This document shows, piece after piece, positions 42,883 to 52,004 of a DNA stretch of 64,000 nt; position 1 is the stretch's first letter, and each line of letters starts with the position of its first letter. Below the pieces are notes generated by a model. The model searched no databases. It saw nothing but the letters and a program-made list of their open reading frames with translations, and was not told where the DNA came from. The translations under genes were made by a program, and so were the position numbers. The DNA comes from Arthrobacter ipis (GTDB lineage Bacteria > Actinomycetota > Actinomycetes > Actinomycetales > Micrococcaceae), in the NCBI RefSeq assembly GCF_014694315.1, contig NZ_JAAOXD010000001.1:654652-718651 (forward strand). The letters run 5' to 3'.

Positions 42883-45261
42883 CTACCTGCCGAAGCGGCG
42901 GAGCCTCAGCGAGTTGGCCACCACCAGCACGGAACTTGCTGCCATGGCCACGCCAGCGATCATCGGATTGAGCAGGCCGAGGGCCGCCAGTGGAATGCCC
43001 ATGGCGTTGTAGAAGAAGGCCCAGAACAGGTTGGTCTTGATGGTGGCCAGAGTGCGGCGGGACAGCTCGATCGCCGTTGCCACCTGCCCCACGTCGTTGC
43101 CCATCACGGTCAGGTCGGCGGCTTCGATCGCCACGTCCGTGCCGGAGCCCATCGCGATGCCCAGATCGGCCTGCGCAAGGGCCGCTGCGTCGTTCACGCC
43201 GTCCCCTGCCATGGCCACGGTGGCACCGCCAGCCTGGAGCCGACGTACCGCTTCCACCTTGCCCTCGGGCAGTACGCCGGCGAAAACATCGTCCGCGGCG
43301 ATTCCGACGGCGGCGGCCACCTGGGCTGCGACCGCGGCGTTGTCGCCCGTGAGCAGCATGGGCCGCAGGCCCAGGGCCTTGAACCGCGCGACGGCTGCCG
43401 CCGATCCCGCCTTGACCGTGTCCCGCAGCTCGACGATGCCGGCAGCCTCGCCGTCGACCGCCACCCAGATGGCCGTCGCGCCGGACTGTTCCGCGGCGCG
43501 GAGCGCCTGATCCTGCGCCGGCGTGGGCTCCACGCCGTTGTCCCGCAGCCACCCGCTGCGTCCGGCAACCACGAGCCGGCCCTCAACGGTTCCCACCACT
43601 CCGCCGCCCGGCGCGGACCGGAAGCCGACGACGGCGAGCAGGCCGGCGCCGTCGTCCGCTGCACTGCCGCTGTGGCTGGTGTGGGATGGCTGCCCCATGG
43701 CGGGTATGGCAGGCATGGTGGGCACGGCGGACCGAGCGGCGGCGGCGATCGCGGCGGCGATCGGATGCTCCGACGCCGACTCGACCGCTCCGGCCAGCCG
43801 CAGGACTTCCGCCTCGCTGAACGGGGCGAATGCCACGGTGGCCTCGACGGAGAGCTGGCCGCTGGTGACGGTTCCGGTCTTGTCCAGCAGGATGGTGTCC
43901 ACCGTGCGGGTGTCTTCCAGGACCTGCGGGCCCTTGATGAGGATGCCCAGTTGCGCGCCGCGGCCGGTGCCGGTCAGGAGGCCCACGGGGGTGGCCAGGC
44001 CCAGGGCGCAGGGGCAGGCGATGACCAGCACGGCCACCGCAGCCGTGAAGGCCGAGCGGAGCTCAGGCCCGGTGATGTCCGGCCCGGCGGCCAGCAGCCA
44101 GCCGGCGAACGCGAGGACGGCGATGGCCAGGACCACCGGCACGAAGACTGCGCTGATGCGGTCAGCAAGCCGGGCGATGGGCGCCTTTCCGGTCTGCGCC
44201 TGGGAGACGAGCCGCCCCATCTGGGCCAAGGTGGTTTCCGCGCCGACGCGCGTGGCCCTGACCAGCACCCGGCCGGACGTGTTGATGGTGGCACCGGTGA
44301 CATGGCTGCCCGGACCGACGTCCACCGGCACCGATTCGCCGGTGACCAGCGAGGCGTCCACCGCCGAGGCGCCGTCCACCACAACGCCGTCGGTGGCGAT
44401 CTTCTCGCCCGGGCGGACCACGATCAGGTCTCCGACAGCCAGCCGGCTTGCCGGGATTTTCACCTCGGCAGCGTCTTTCAGGATGGTGGCGTCCTTGGCA
44501 CCCAGGTCCAGGAGGGCGCGCAGGGCGTCACCGGCCTTCGCCTTGGCGTTCGCCTCCAGGAGCCGGCCCAGCAGAAGGAACGTGGTGACCACGGTGGCCA
44601 CCTCGAAGTACAGGCCGCCGGAACCCGCGCCGCCCATCTGCTCCATGCCGGGCTGTTCGGTCAGTCGCGGGTCGGCGAGGAGCTGCCAGACGGAAAACAG
44701 GTAGGCAGCGATGACTCCGAGCGATACCAGGGTGTCCATGGTGGAGGCAAAGTGGCGGGCGTTGATGGCGGCCGCCTTGTGGAACGGCCAAGCCGCCCAG
44801 CTGACCACCGGCAGCGCCAGGGCGCCCGCCACCCAGCCCCAGTTGGGGAACTGGAAAGCCGGGAACATAGAGATGAGGAACACCGGCACGGCCAGGACCG
44901 CCGCGACGAGCAGGCGCGGCTTCAGCTCTGATGCCTTGCCGCCGTGCGCCATATGGTCTTCGTGGTGCGGGTCGGCGTCGGCTACTTCAGCTAGGGTCTC
45001 GTCGTGGTCCTCCCCGGTGACCGTTTTGATCCTTGCCTTGTAGCCGGCCGAGGCTACCTGGTCTGTGATCTGTTGGTCCGTGATGCCGGCCGGGACGGTC
45101 ACCTGCGCTGTTTCCAGGGGGAGGTTGACGGTGGCCTCGACGCCTTCGAGCTTGGCGAGCTTCTTTTCCACCCGGTTCACGCACGACGCGCAGGTCATGC
45201 CCTCGACGTCGAGCTCGATCACCCGGTTGGCGGAGCCTGCGGAAAGGTGTTCGCTGCCCAT
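42883..45261 (-). CDS. copA: Copper-exporting P1B-type ATPase
   Basis: A 792-residue heavy-metal ATPase. The N-terminal metal-binding domain has GMTCASCVNRV at residues 21-31. It is followed by a His/Asp-rich linker (DADPHHEDHMAHGG, near 95), eight membrane segments, and the copper-type channel motif CPCALGLATP near residue 416. Catalytic parts are DKTGTVT near 459 (Asp is phosphorylated), the SEHPIA nucleotide-site His-Pro near 495, and the hinge MAGDGVNDAAAL near 688. It pumps Cu(I) out of the cell using ATP. Third gene of csoR-copZ-copA; AAGGA precedes the start. A Met/Ser/His-containing insertion in the N domain (PAIPAMGQPSHTSHSG) is a lineage feature. Confidence 0.93.
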   Translation of the reverse strand: MGSEHLSAGSANRVIELDVEGMTCASCVNRVEKKLAKLEGVEATVNLPLETAQVTVPAGITDQQITDQVASAGYKARIKTVTGEDHDETLAEVADADPHHEDHMAHGGKASELKPRLLVAAVLAVPVFLISMFPAFQFPNWGWVAGALALPVVSWAAWPFHKAAAINARHFASTMDTLVSLGVIAAYLFSVWQLLADPRLTEQPGMEQMGGAGSGGLYFEVATVVTTFLLLGRLLEANAKAKAGDALRALLDLGAKDATILKDAAEVKIPASRLAVGDLIVVRPGEKIATDGVVVDGASAVDASLVTGESVPVDVGPGSHVTGATINTSGRVLVRATRVGAETTLAQMGRLVSQAQTGKAPIARLADRISAVFVPVVLAIAVLAFAGWLLAAGPDITGPELRSAFTAAVAVLVIACPCALGLATPVGLLTGTGRGAQLGILIKGPQVLEDTRTVDTILLDKTGTVTSGQLSVEATVAFAPFSEAEVLRLAGAVESASEHPIAAAIAAAARSAVPTMPAIPAMGQPSHTSHSGSAADDGAGLLAVVGFRSAPGGGVVGTVEGRLVVAGRSGWLRDNGVEPTPAQDQALRAAEQSGATAIWVAVDGEAAGIVELRDTVKAGSAAAVARFKALGLRPMLLTGDNAAVAAQVAAAVGIAADDVFAGVLPEGKVEAVRRLQAGGATVAMAGDGVNDAAALAQADLGIAMGSGTDVAIEAADLTVMGNDVGQVATAIELSRRTLATIKTNLFWAFFYNAMGIPLAALGLLNPMIAGVAMAASSVLVVANSLRLRRFGR

Positions 45262-45321
45262 GACTGGTCCTTCTCTGGTCGTGCTGAATTTTGGCCGTGC
45301 TCGGTGCGAATGGGAGGCGGG

Positions 45322-45552
45322 TCAGGCCTCGTTGGCCACCACCATGTAGCCCGCCTCGGCCACTGCCTCGCCGATTTCGGAGGGGGAGAGCTTCTGCGTG
45401 GAGGTGATGGTGACGGTCGAAATGCCGCCGGAATTGAGGTCGATGTCGATCTCCTCGACGCCGGCCAGCGCCTCAAGCTCCTCGCTGACGGCCGACACGC
45501 AGTGCCCGCAGGTCATGCCGGAGACGTGGACTTTGGTGGAGATGGTGCTCAT
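45322..45552 (-). CDS. copZ: Copper chaperone (heavy-metal-associated domain)
   Basis: A 76-residue single HMA domain with the metal site VSGMTCGHCVSAV at residues 10-22. The rest has the ferredoxin-like pattern (EEIDIDLNSGGISTVTITS and IGEAVAEAGYMV). It carries Cu(I) to the CopA ATPase. It lies between csoR and copA on the same strand, with AGGAG nine bases upstream, and belongs to the copper-inducible operon. Confidence 0.93.
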   Translation of the reverse strand: MSTISTKVHVSGMTCGHCVSAVSEELEALAGVEEIDIDLNSGGISTVTITSTQKLSPSEIGEAVAEAGYMVVANEA

Positions 45553-45612
45553 TGCTGACTCCTAGTTGGTGCGACGACGGGGGTTGGTCGGCTGGTGGGT
45601 GGTGGTGGGGGG

Positions 45613-45969
45613 CTAGCGCAGCAGGCGCCCGATGGCACCAGCGGCCTCCTTGACCTTAAGGTCGATGGCTTCAGCCCGCAGGTCAGGATCAGGTTCGGAG
45701 GCCGCCCCGACCACGCAGTGGCCTATGTGTTCTTCCACAAGGCCCAGGCTGACGGCGTGCAGGGCCTTGGTCACGGCCGCCACCTGCGTCAGGATGTCGA
45801 TGCAGTACTTATCTTCCTCAACCATGCGGGCGATGCCACGGACCTGTCCCTCGATCCGGCGGAGCCGGCGCAGGTACGCATCCTTGTCCGCCGTGTAGCC
45901 GTGCTGCGGGGCTTCAGCAATCGCTTCTTCGTTGGGCGCCGTCGGCGTCCGTCCATCGGAAGTTTCCAT
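45613..45969 (-). CDS. csoR: Copper-sensing transcriptional repressor CsoR
   Basis: A 118-residue all-helical repressor. The Cu(I) ligands are Cys56 (KYCIDILTQ), His81 and Cys85 (EEHIGHC); the spacings of 25 and 4 match those of mycobacterial CsoR (C36/H61/C65). The family motif YLRRLRRIEGQVRGIARMVE precedes them. Apo-CsoR binds the operator in its own promoter and releases it when copper binds, turning on csoR-copZ-copA. No ribosome binding site precedes the ATG, and the promoter spacing suggests a leaderless transcript starting at the ATG. The N-terminal 24 residues are a variable tail. Confidence 0.94.
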   Translation of the reverse strand: METSDGRTPTAPNEEAIAEAPQHGYTADKDAYLRRLRRIEGQVRGIARMVEEDKYCIDILTQVAAVTKALHAVSLGLVEEHIGHCVVGAASEPDPDLRAEAIDLKVKEAAGAIGRLLR

Positions 45970-45975
45970 AACCGC

Positions 45976-46004
45976 AACATATACCCCTAGGGGGTATCAG
46001 TCAA
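45976..46004 (-). promoter_or_regulatory. csoR promoter with CsoR operator in the spacer
   Basis: On the minus strand: -35 TTGACT (45999-46004), 17-base spacer, -10 TATGTT (45976-45981), then six bases to the csoR ATG at 45969. The spacer contains the palindrome TACCCC-N3-GGGGTA (45982-45996), a GC-rich CsoR-type box. A repressor bound there would block the polymerase directly. The geometry puts the +1 at the A of the start codon. Confidence 0.85.
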
Positions 46005-46090
46005 GGGTGGCGCGGCAGGCCGACGGGAGTGCGGGAAGGGATGGTGCGGACAGGAATGCTTGAGCCCCGAGGTTTTTGGGCAACAAAAAA

Positions 46091-46129
46091 GCTCCGGAGC
46101 GCGTTATTGGGGGATACGCACTCCGGAGC
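46091..46129 (-). terminator. Terminator of the universal stress protein gene
   Basis: Stem arms GCTCCGGAG (46091-46099) and CTCCGGAGC (46121-46129), extended by GCG/CGC bases, flanked by an A run (46085-46090) that reads TTTTTT on the minus strand. A shorter T run on the plus side (46132-46136) makes it bidirectional. Confidence 0.8.
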
Positions 46130-46251
46130 AGTTTTTGGGCGGCCCTGCGTGGACCTGCCTGATCAGCTTACTTGCCGGTAGCCATGTTGGCCACCACCTC
46201 GAATAACTACTTTCGCTTTACTTTTCCGCGGCTGTCCGGGGCCACTATCGG

Positions 46252-46758
46252 CTATTCGGGCCGGTCTTGGTGTGCGGCCATCCGGAACGGCACCACCAGC
46301 ACGGGACGGCTCTGGTGGTGAGTGAGCCATGCGGCCACGGAGCCGTTCAGGAGTTCCGTGATCCTGTGCCCGAAGCCGCGCTCGGGCGTGCCCACGATGA
46401 TCATGGGAGCATTGACTTCCGATGCCAGTCTGCCGAGGGCCCGGGCGGGATCCCCGGTGAGCGTGCGCAGAGTCCATGCAGATCCTCCGTCCTGCATGGC
46501 GGAGCCGATGGACGACTTCAGTTCCGTCGTTACGGAACGGATGTCGTCGTCGTCCCTGTCGGGATGCAGCGAAAGCCGGTGCGCGGAGCGCGCGGGATCC
46601 CACTCAACCAGGTAGCTTGCCTCGTCCACGTAGGCGCACAGCAGCGGGGCGGACAGCTTTTGGGCCAGGGTGACCGCGGTCTTGAGGACCTCCGGATGCT
46701 GGCCGGGAACCATGCCCACTAGGAGGGGAGGCGGGCCGCTGAAATGCTCTGCATCCAT
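46252..46758 (-). CDS. Universal stress protein
   Basis: A 168-residue single UspA domain. It opens with PPLLVGMVPGQHPEVLKTAV and ends with the ATP-binding signature region IIVGTPERGFGHRITELLNG then SVAAWLTHHQSRPVLVVP, a variant of the G-2x-G-9x-G(S/T) motif. It is expected to act in stress or dormancy responses in the cytoplasm. The ATG at 46758 is used. The transcript probably ends at the terminator at 46091-46129, leaving about 120 bases of untranslated 3' end. Confidence 0.88.
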   Translation of the reverse strand: MDAEHFSGPPPLLVGMVPGQHPEVLKTAVTLAQKLSAPLLCAYVDEASYLVEWDPARSAHRLSLHPDRDDDDIRSVTTELKSSIGSAMQDGGSAWTLRTLTGDPARALGRLASEVNAPMIIVGTPERGFGHRITELLNGSVAAWLTHHQSRPVLVVPFRMAAHQDRPE

Positions 46759-46936
46759 AATCAATTGTGTGCCTGCGGTATCAGGAAAGACCAGAGCCGC
46801 AGCCGCCTTCGCCCCAGCTCAGCGCCGGTTTTTTAGCCGTGCGGGACGGCTGTCGTCCCGCGGAGAAGAGTGCTGATTTTCCCTTGAATCCCGGCCGCGG
46901 CGAGCCTAGCGTGGAGACGTAGAAAGGCGGCGTCCC

Positions 46937-47137
46937 ATGCAGATTTACATGTGGTGGCTTGATCTGGACTTGAAAAGCAAGGAATGGCTTCGCGAGAACC
47001 TGCGGGCCGGCGACGTTCCGCTGTTCGTGATGCAGGGGATTGCTGAGGCGGGAGGTCCGCACCCGGATACGCCGCAGGCAGTCCTGACCGAAGCCGAATG
47101 GGATTTCATCGAGACGCAGTCTGAATTTGTGGACTGA
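46937..47137 (+). CDS. Small conserved-looking hypothetical protein
   Basis: A 66-residue acidic protein (MQIYMWWLDLDLKSKEWLRE at the start, AEWDFIETQSEFVD at the end). Codon use matches the neighbours and the ATG is preceded by AAAGGCGG at 13 bases. No domain, signal or membrane helix is seen. It is flanked by the divergent universal stress protein gene and by the end of the convergent umuC. Not recognised; moderate confidence that it is a real gene. Confidence 0.6.
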   Translation: MQIYMWWLDLDLKSKEWLRENLRAGDVPLFVMQGIAEAGGPHPDTPQAVLTEAEWDFIETQSEFVD

Positions 47138-47161
47138 CTGGTCCGCGGACGCATGGGCCGG

Positions 47162-48445
47162 TCAGGCCGCGCGCACCACCGGCAACTCGTCCCAGTGCGT
47201 CGTGTAGCGCGGCGATCGCATTCCACGCTTCATGCTCCAATCGAGGCCGGTCTTCAGGCCTGCGAACCCGAGTCCGATGGTGCCCCTGCCGTACTTCCGG
47301 CTGATCTGTTCAACCAGCGGCCCGATCCCACGTTCCTCGTGCGGGTTGGCGAAGGGCTCAAGGGGCTGCTGGTTCCCGGACGGCCGCAGGTCGGTGACCA
47401 TGATCCCGGCACGGGCGTAATTGACGCCGTCCTGGATCGCAGGAAGCAGGGCGTGGGCAGCCTTAGTGAGCAGTACGGGGTCTGAAGTGGGCATCGGCAG
47501 CGGAACACATACCGAGGGAGACGACTTGTCCTTCGGGTTGTAGTGGGACGTGCCGGCGAACGCGGTGAGGACCTTGGCCTGCAGGCGGTGCCGGGCCAGC
47601 CGGGCACTCGCCTGTTGCGCGTAGACGCTCAGTACCTGGCGAAATTCGGAGGCCGAAGTCAGGGGAGTGGAAAACGAGCGGGAGAAGATCAGCTGGTCCC
47701 GGCCCATGCGTTCCTCCTCCAGCGGTATGCAGGGCGTTCCGCGCAGCTCGAGCACGGTGCGCATCAGCACCACCGAAAAGCGGTCGCGCACCATCACAGG
47801 ATCGGCCCGGCTGAGCTCCAGGATGGTGCAGATCCCCAGGGCGTTCAGCCGCTTTTCGAGCCGGCCGGCCACACCCCACACCTCCGAGACCGGCAGCCGC
47901 GCCATGAGCAGGTCCCGTACCTCCGGTTCCATCGACTCCCAGCGGCACACCCCGCCGAGCGCGGGGTTGTTCTTTGCCCACCGGTTGGCCAGTTTGGCGA
48001 GCGTCTTGGTGGCGGCGATGCCGACGCACACGGGCACGCCGACGTTGCGCTGGACTGCGGCCTTGATGGTCCGGCCGAGACCCACCATCTGTTCGGGGGT
48101 GCCCTTGATGCCCAGGAACGCCTCGTCGATGCTGTACACCTCAAGCCAGGCCGAGTAGCGCCCCAGCAGTTCCATGACGCGGGCGCTGATGTCGCCGTAC
48201 AGTTCGTAGTTGCTGGATCGGGCAACGAGGCCCCACTCCTTGGCCCGAGGGGCTAGTTTGAACCATGGATCGCCCGTGCTGATCCCCAGGGCCTTGGCCT
48301 CCGGACTGCGGGTCACGGCGCAGCCGTCGTTGTTGGAGAGCACGACGAGCGGTTTGCCTTCCAGGGAGGGGTCGAAGGCCCGCTCCGCGCTGGCGTAGAA
48401 GCAGTTCACGTCCACCAGTGCTATCTGCTGCCGGGCGTTAGACAT
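47162..48445 (-). CDS. umuC: Y-family DNA polymerase V subunit UmuC
   Basis: A 427-residue lesion-bypass polymerase. The palm catalytic residues are Asp12 in [16 protein letters not shown] and the pair in [11 protein letters not shown] near residue 104. The finger region has [20 protein letters not shown], a UmuC-specific signature. The C-terminal little-finger domain covers about 240-340, followed by a UmuC-type tail (DUF4113-like: MVTDLRPSG and [18 protein letters not shown]). Works with cleaved UmuD' at damaged forks. It overlaps umuD by eight bases and so is translated with it, under the SOS box at 48883. Confidence 0.94.
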   Translation of the reverse strand: MSNARQQIALVDVNCFYASAERAFDPSLEGKPLVVLSNNDGCAVTRSPEAKALGISTGDPWFKLAPRAKEWGLVARSSNYELYGDISARVMELLGRYSAWLEVYSIDEAFLGIKGTPEQMVGLGRTIKAAVQRNVGVPVCVGIAATKTLAKLANRWAKNNPALGGVCRWESMEPEVRDLLMARLPVSEVWGVAGRLEKRLNALGICTILELSRADPVMVRDRFSVVLMRTVLELRGTPCIPLEEERMGRDQLIFSRSFSTPLTSASEFRQVLSVYAQQASARLARHRLQAKVLTAFAGTSHYNPKDKSSPSVCVPLPMPTSDPVLLTKAAHALLPAIQDGVNYARAGIMVTDLRPSGNQQPLEPFANPHEERGIGPLVEQISRKYGRGTIGLGFAGLKTGLDWSMKRGMRSPRYTTHWDELPVVRAA

Positions 48446-48869
48446 GGTGCAGGCACCTCGTGGCCACGCCCCAGATGGTGAGGTCGGCCAAGGCGGGGAC
48501 GTTGATGTCCGGATACAGAGGGTTGGCGGCCTGGAGCACTACGCCTGCCGCGCTGATCTTCAGGCGCTTGATGGTGAGCTCGCCGTCCAGCACGGCGACG
48601 ACCACGGACCCGTCGCGCGGTTCCAGCGCCCGGTTGACGATCAGTTCGTCGCCGTCGCTAATGCCGGCCTGTTCCATGGAGTCCCCGGATACCCGCACGA
48701 TGTAGGTGCTGGTGATGTCCTTGATCAGGTGCTCATTGAGGTCGATCCGCCCGTCAAAGTAGTCCTGGGCGGGGGACGGGAAGCCCGCAGCCACGGCCAC
48801 GGGCGAGATCAGCACCAGCCGCACGGAAAGTCCCGCCTTTATCACGCGGGGTCCAATGATCACACCCAC
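48438..48869 (-). CDS. umuD: SOS mutagenesis protein UmuD (S24 autoprotease)
   Basis: A 143-residue LexA-like self-cleaving protein. The cleavage site is Ala28-Gly29 (AVAAGFPSP). The Ser-Lys dyad is Ser64 in [12 protein letters not shown] and Lys101 in [10 protein letters not shown]. RecA filaments trigger cleavage to UmuD', which activates UmuC. The start is a GTG at 48869; another GTG two codons in is possible. It overlaps umuC by eight bases. The SOS box lies 14 bases upstream, so induction follows LexA cleavage. Confidence 0.93.
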   Translation of the reverse strand: MGVIIGPRVIKAGLSVRLVLISPVAVAAGFPSPAQDYFDGRIDLNEHLIKDITSTYIVRVSGDSMEQAGISDGDELIVNRALEPRDGSVVVAVLDGELTIKRLKISAAGVVLQAANPLYPDINVPALADLTIWGVATRCLHHV

Positions 48870-48882
48870 AACACACCCTTTT

Positions 48883-48898
48883 TCGAATATATGTTCGA
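48883..48898. promoter_or_regulatory. LexA-binding SOS box of umuDC
   Basis: TCGAATATATGTTCGA is a 16-base palindromic element with one mismatch to the actinobacterial/Gram-positive SOS consensus TCGAAC-N4-GTTCGA. It contains TATATT on the minus strand, a likely -10 of the umuDC promoter, so LexA binding would occlude it. Confidence 0.88.
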
Positions 48899-48978
48899 TA
48901 GTTCAGTGTAGTCCCCGGGGCTGACAGAATGCATTCCCGCCAGGACGCGGGTAGCTGTTGGCCGGAGTTGAGGCAAAG

Positions 48979-49017
48979 CCAAAGGCAGGGCGGCTGCGAA
49001 AGCCGCCCTGCCTTTGG
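48979..49017 (-). terminator. Strong terminator of the MatC/PrpF transcript
   Basis: A perfect 17-bp stem CCAAAGGCAGGGCGGCT (48979-48995) and AGCCGCCCTGCCTTTGG (49001-49017) with loop GCGAA. On the minus strand it follows the carrier gene by about 165 bases. The 311-base gap 48870-49180 otherwise holds only the SOS box and no gene. Confidence 0.85.
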
Positions 49018-49180
49018 TGCGCACGGGCGTGCCTGCGCCCGTCTTTCGGGTTTCCTGTTGCGTTGGAGGCAGGGTCATCCCGTGCGCGTGCCGGACGTAG
49101 ATCCGGCGGTCCTTGGTCCCGTCATCGTCTGCTGTTGTTACCTGAGGCGGATGCCTGTGTGGGTTCGCAGGGAGCTACGG

Positions 49181-50632
49181 TCACATGATGCCGGTGGGTA
49201 CGAGCAGGGCCCAGGCCAGTGCGGGGGCTGCGAGGACGACTGCTCCCGCGTACATCATTAGCTGCTTGTAGACGCGTTGGCGGTCGTTCTCGCGGGCGTT
49301 GGCGACGACCAGTGCTCCGTCTGTGGAGAAGGGGGAGACGTCCACGACCGTGGCAGCGATGGCGAGTGCTGCAACGGTTCCGGAGGCGCTGAGTGAACTG
49401 GTGGCCAGCAGCGGGCCGGCCAGGGGGATGAATGCGGTCAGCAAGGCGGTGGAGGAGGCGAAGGCCGATCCAACGCCGATGACGTAGCAGAGGACGAGGG
49501 CGATCAGGAGTGGTGCACCTAGTGCGAGGGCTTGCTCGGCGAGGGTATCGATGACGCCGACGTGCTGGAGCAGGGAGACGTAGGTGATCATGCCTGCCAC
49601 CAGCAGGACCGTGGACCAGGAAACGCCGCCGATGAACGTTTTGTGTTCCTTGATGTTGACGAATGCCAGGAGGAGGCCGGCCGAGAGGGCGACGAATCCG
49701 ATGGGCATGTGGAAGCCCAGGGTGCACACGAGAATCACAGCGATCAACGCCAGCGTAAAGATCTGTTGACCCTTCGGACGTCCGACGCGGGTTGCGTCGA
49801 GACCGGCGTACTCGTTGGCGTGGTTGTCGCGCAGCTTGCCCAAGAGGGCGAACAGCACGATGGTCAGGGCTGAGAGGATGAGATTGAGGGCGAAGCTGGC
49901 CGTGAAGAGCGCGCCTTGGGAGACGGGGAATCCGTTTTTGAGTGCGATGTCGTGCACCAGCACGCCGGCGACGGACAGCGGGGAGAAGCCGCCGGCGTGG
50001 GCCCCGTTGATGACGAAGGCGCCCATGAGGACCGGGTGGATGCGTGACTCGTAGGCAAGTCCGAGGGCTGCCGGTGCCAGCAGTGCGACGGCGGCCGGGG
50101 AGAAGGTGCCCAGGGCGGTCAGCGCGGCAGCCATGAGGAAGAACACCCAGGGGAGGAGCGCTGTTTTGCCCCTGACCAGGCGCACGCAGGTCTGAACGAT
50201 GATGTCGATGGTCCCGTTTCTTTGGGCCATGCTGAAGAAGTAGGTGACGCCGATGATCGTCAGGACGATGCTGGCCGGGAAGTCCTCGAGGATTTCCTTG
50301 TCGCTCATACCGAGCATGAAGTAGCCGACACCGAAGGATGCCACCAGCCCCATGATGCCGATGTTCAGCGGCCATTTCGTGGCGACGACGAACATCACGA
50401 CCAGGATGACGAGCGGGATGATCTGGGTGGCGGTCATGGTCGGCTCCGATCCCGAGGCGGCCCCGGGGTTCAAGAGGACACCCCCGAACAGGAGGGCGAC
50501 CAGACCCAGGATAGTGGCGGCGGCCACCGTCATCAGCAGGATACGGCGCCGACGGGTGGGATTGGGACGCTGGGAGCGGGCGGCGCTTGTGTCGCTATCT
50601 ACGGGTGCAATTTGTTCTGCGGTCTTAGTCAT
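49181..50632 (-). CDS. MatC-like dicarboxylate/tricarboxylate carrier
   Basis: A 483-residue permease with about 12-13 hydrophobic segments of the ion-transporter superfamily. The first third matches the MatC N-terminal (malonate/dicarboxylate carrier) pattern: an early pair of helices, then KWPLNIGIMGLVASFGVGYF. The second half has FSPLSVAGVLVHDIAL and the Ser/Thr-rich re-entrant loop SAFASSTALLTAFIPLAGPL. It is encoded 12 bases after the PrpF-family gene on the same strand, so it probably imports the acid that the isomerase handles. The basic N-terminus (PNPTRRRR) sits in the cytoplasm. Confidence 0.82.
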   Translation of the reverse strand: MTKTAEQIAPVDSDTSAARSQRPNPTRRRRILLMTVAAATILGLVALLFGGVLLNPGAASGSEPTMTATQIIPLVILVVMFVVATKWPLNIGIMGLVASFGVGYFMLGMSDKEILEDFPASIVLTIIGVTYFFSMAQRNGTIDIIVQTCVRLVRGKTALLPWVFFLMAAALTALGTFSPAAVALLAPAALGLAYESRIHPVLMGAFVINGAHAGGFSPLSVAGVLVHDIALKNGFPVSQGALFTASFALNLILSALTIVLFALLGKLRDNHANEYAGLDATRVGRPKGQQIFTLALIAVILVCTLGFHMPIGFVALSAGLLLAFVNIKEHKTFIGGVSWSTVLLVAGMITYVSLLQHVGVIDTLAEQALALGAPLLIALVLCYVIGVGSAFASSTALLTAFIPLAGPLLATSSLSASGTVAALAIAATVVDVSPFSTDGALVVANARENDRQRVYKQLMMYAGAVVLAAPALAWALLVPTGIM

Positions 50633-50644
50633 GATGCTGTCTCC

Positions 50645-51763
50645 TCATTGAGTGGCGCTGGCGAGGGAGGCGTCGACGGCACTGCCGAGAGCCTCGGGGA
50701 GGTGGATAACCGTGGTCGCGAGAGTGCGGGCTGTTCGGTCGACGCCGACGAGCAGTGATCCGTCCCGTTCCTCGCTCCAGGTTTCGATAACCCCGGCCGG
50801 TGTGCGCAGCCGCAGGGTGGGGTGAATCGTGTCGCCGGTGATGGCGTTAAGCACGGTGCCCGGGGTGCGGGCGGCGAGGGTCAGTGCGATGCTGCCGGTA
50901 ATGGCCAATGCCGGGTGGGGCCTGCCCATCGAGAGCATCATGACGCTGACGTCGCTCTCCGGATCGGACTGGGCCGGCGAAGCCACGATGGCGAGCTTGG
51001 GGACGGCGCGGGCCGCCTCGGCGGTGGTCGCTGCCAGCCCCATCCGCACTGCGGCCTGGCGACGGATGTGTTCCAGGGTTTCCAGTTGCAACTCCACCCC
51101 TGCGAGCCAGCTGTCGTAGCGCGCAGGGTCAAGGCCAAGGTCCTCAGCCCGGAGAATCACCACCGGCGCTCCGGCGTCGACCATGGAGACGGTCCAGCGG
51201 GTTCCGCCGGCTGTGATGGTGTCTGAGGCTGATCCGGTGGGAAGCAGCTTGCCGGTGGTTTTGCCGGCAGGGTCCTGGAAGCCCAGGCCCACCCGGTATC
51301 CGGGGAACGGGACACCCGGCATCTCTGCCTGCGGAACGATCGGCAGGGCACCGGACGGCGTGGACACCCGCTGGATGATGATCTGGCCGGTGTTGGTGTT
51401 GCGGGTAACGATCCGGGTGACGTCACCGGTCGGGACCACCCAGCCCTTTTCGATGGCGTACAGACCGACCACTGCCGAGCAGTTGCCGCAGTTGCTGCCC
51501 CAATCCACTGCGGCCTCTTCGATCCCCACCTGGGCGAAAGTGAACTCAACGTCGACATCGCCGGCGGTGGGACGGCCAAGGATCATCGCTTTGCTGGTGG
51601 TGGAAGTCGCCCCGCCAACACCGTCGATCTGCCTGTGGTCCGGACTGCCGAACAGCCGGGGAAGCAGCACGTCAGGGCTGGTTCCCGTCTCGCCCAGCTG
51701 TCCGGTTTCGAAGACCCAGCATTTGCTGGTGCCTCCGCGCATCCATTCCGCTTCGATCTTCAT
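50645..51763 (-). CDS. PrpF/4-oxalomesaconate tautomerase family isomerase
   Basis: A 372-residue protein with two diaminopimelate-epimerase-like domains. It starts IEAEWMRGGTSKCWVFET, the PrpF family signature. WGSNCGNCSAVVGLYAIEKG near residue 95 carries the conserved Cys region, and MLSMGRPHPALAITGSIALT sits in the second domain. Members isomerise double bonds in unsaturated tricarboxylic acids (2-methylaconitate, 4-oxalomesaconate, 3-methylitaconate). The ATG at 51763 follows AAGGAAC; the ORF extends further upstream without support. No prpB/C/D or gal/lig genes are nearby, so the exact substrate is open. Co-transcribed with the MatC-like carrier and divergent from a LysR regulator. Confidence 0.85.
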   Translation of the reverse strand: MKIEAEWMRGGTSKCWVFETGQLGETGTSPDVLLPRLFGSPDHRQIDGVGGATSTTSKAMILGRPTAGDVDVEFTFAQVGIEEAAVDWGSNCGNCSAVVGLYAIEKGWVVPTGDVTRIVTRNTNTGQIIIQRVSTPSGALPIVPQAEMPGVPFPGYRVGLGFQDPAGKTTGKLLPTGSASDTITAGGTRWTVSMVDAGAPVVILRAEDLGLDPARYDSWLAGVELQLETLEHIRRQAAVRMGLAATTAEAARAVPKLAIVASPAQSDPESDVSVMMLSMGRPHPALAITGSIALTLAARTPGTVLNAITGDTIHPTLRLRTPAGVIETWSEERDGSLLVGVDRTARTLATTVIHLPEALGSAVDASLASATQ

Positions 51764-51826
51764 GGTTAGTTCCTTGCTTCTCTGCTGCCCAGGGGTGTTC
51801 AAGGGCCTGATTCGAGATTGAGGCAG

Positions 51827-51858
51827 ATCACAAATGAAGACAATGTCGGATTTGTGAT
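51827..51858. promoter_or_regulatory. Inverted repeat, probable LysR operator
   Basis: ATCACAAAT (51827-51835) and ATTTGTGAT (51850-51858) form a perfect 9-bp inverted repeat separated by 14 bases. It lies in the 241-base space between the PrpF gene and the divergent LysR gene. The size and the T-N11-A-like symmetry suit a LysR-type recognition site controlling the carrier operon. Confidence 0.7.
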
Positions 51859-52004
51859 GCAGGATGTAGAAACCCTTAACTCAGCTGCCTTGAAGGAGCT
51901 CAGTTACCAGAATCAGGCTCGGCGCGCCCGGAAAGACCCATGACTTCCCGGGAAACGAAGCGACGTAGGTATAGAATGAACATCTTCCACAGAAGGGTGA
52001 ATCA

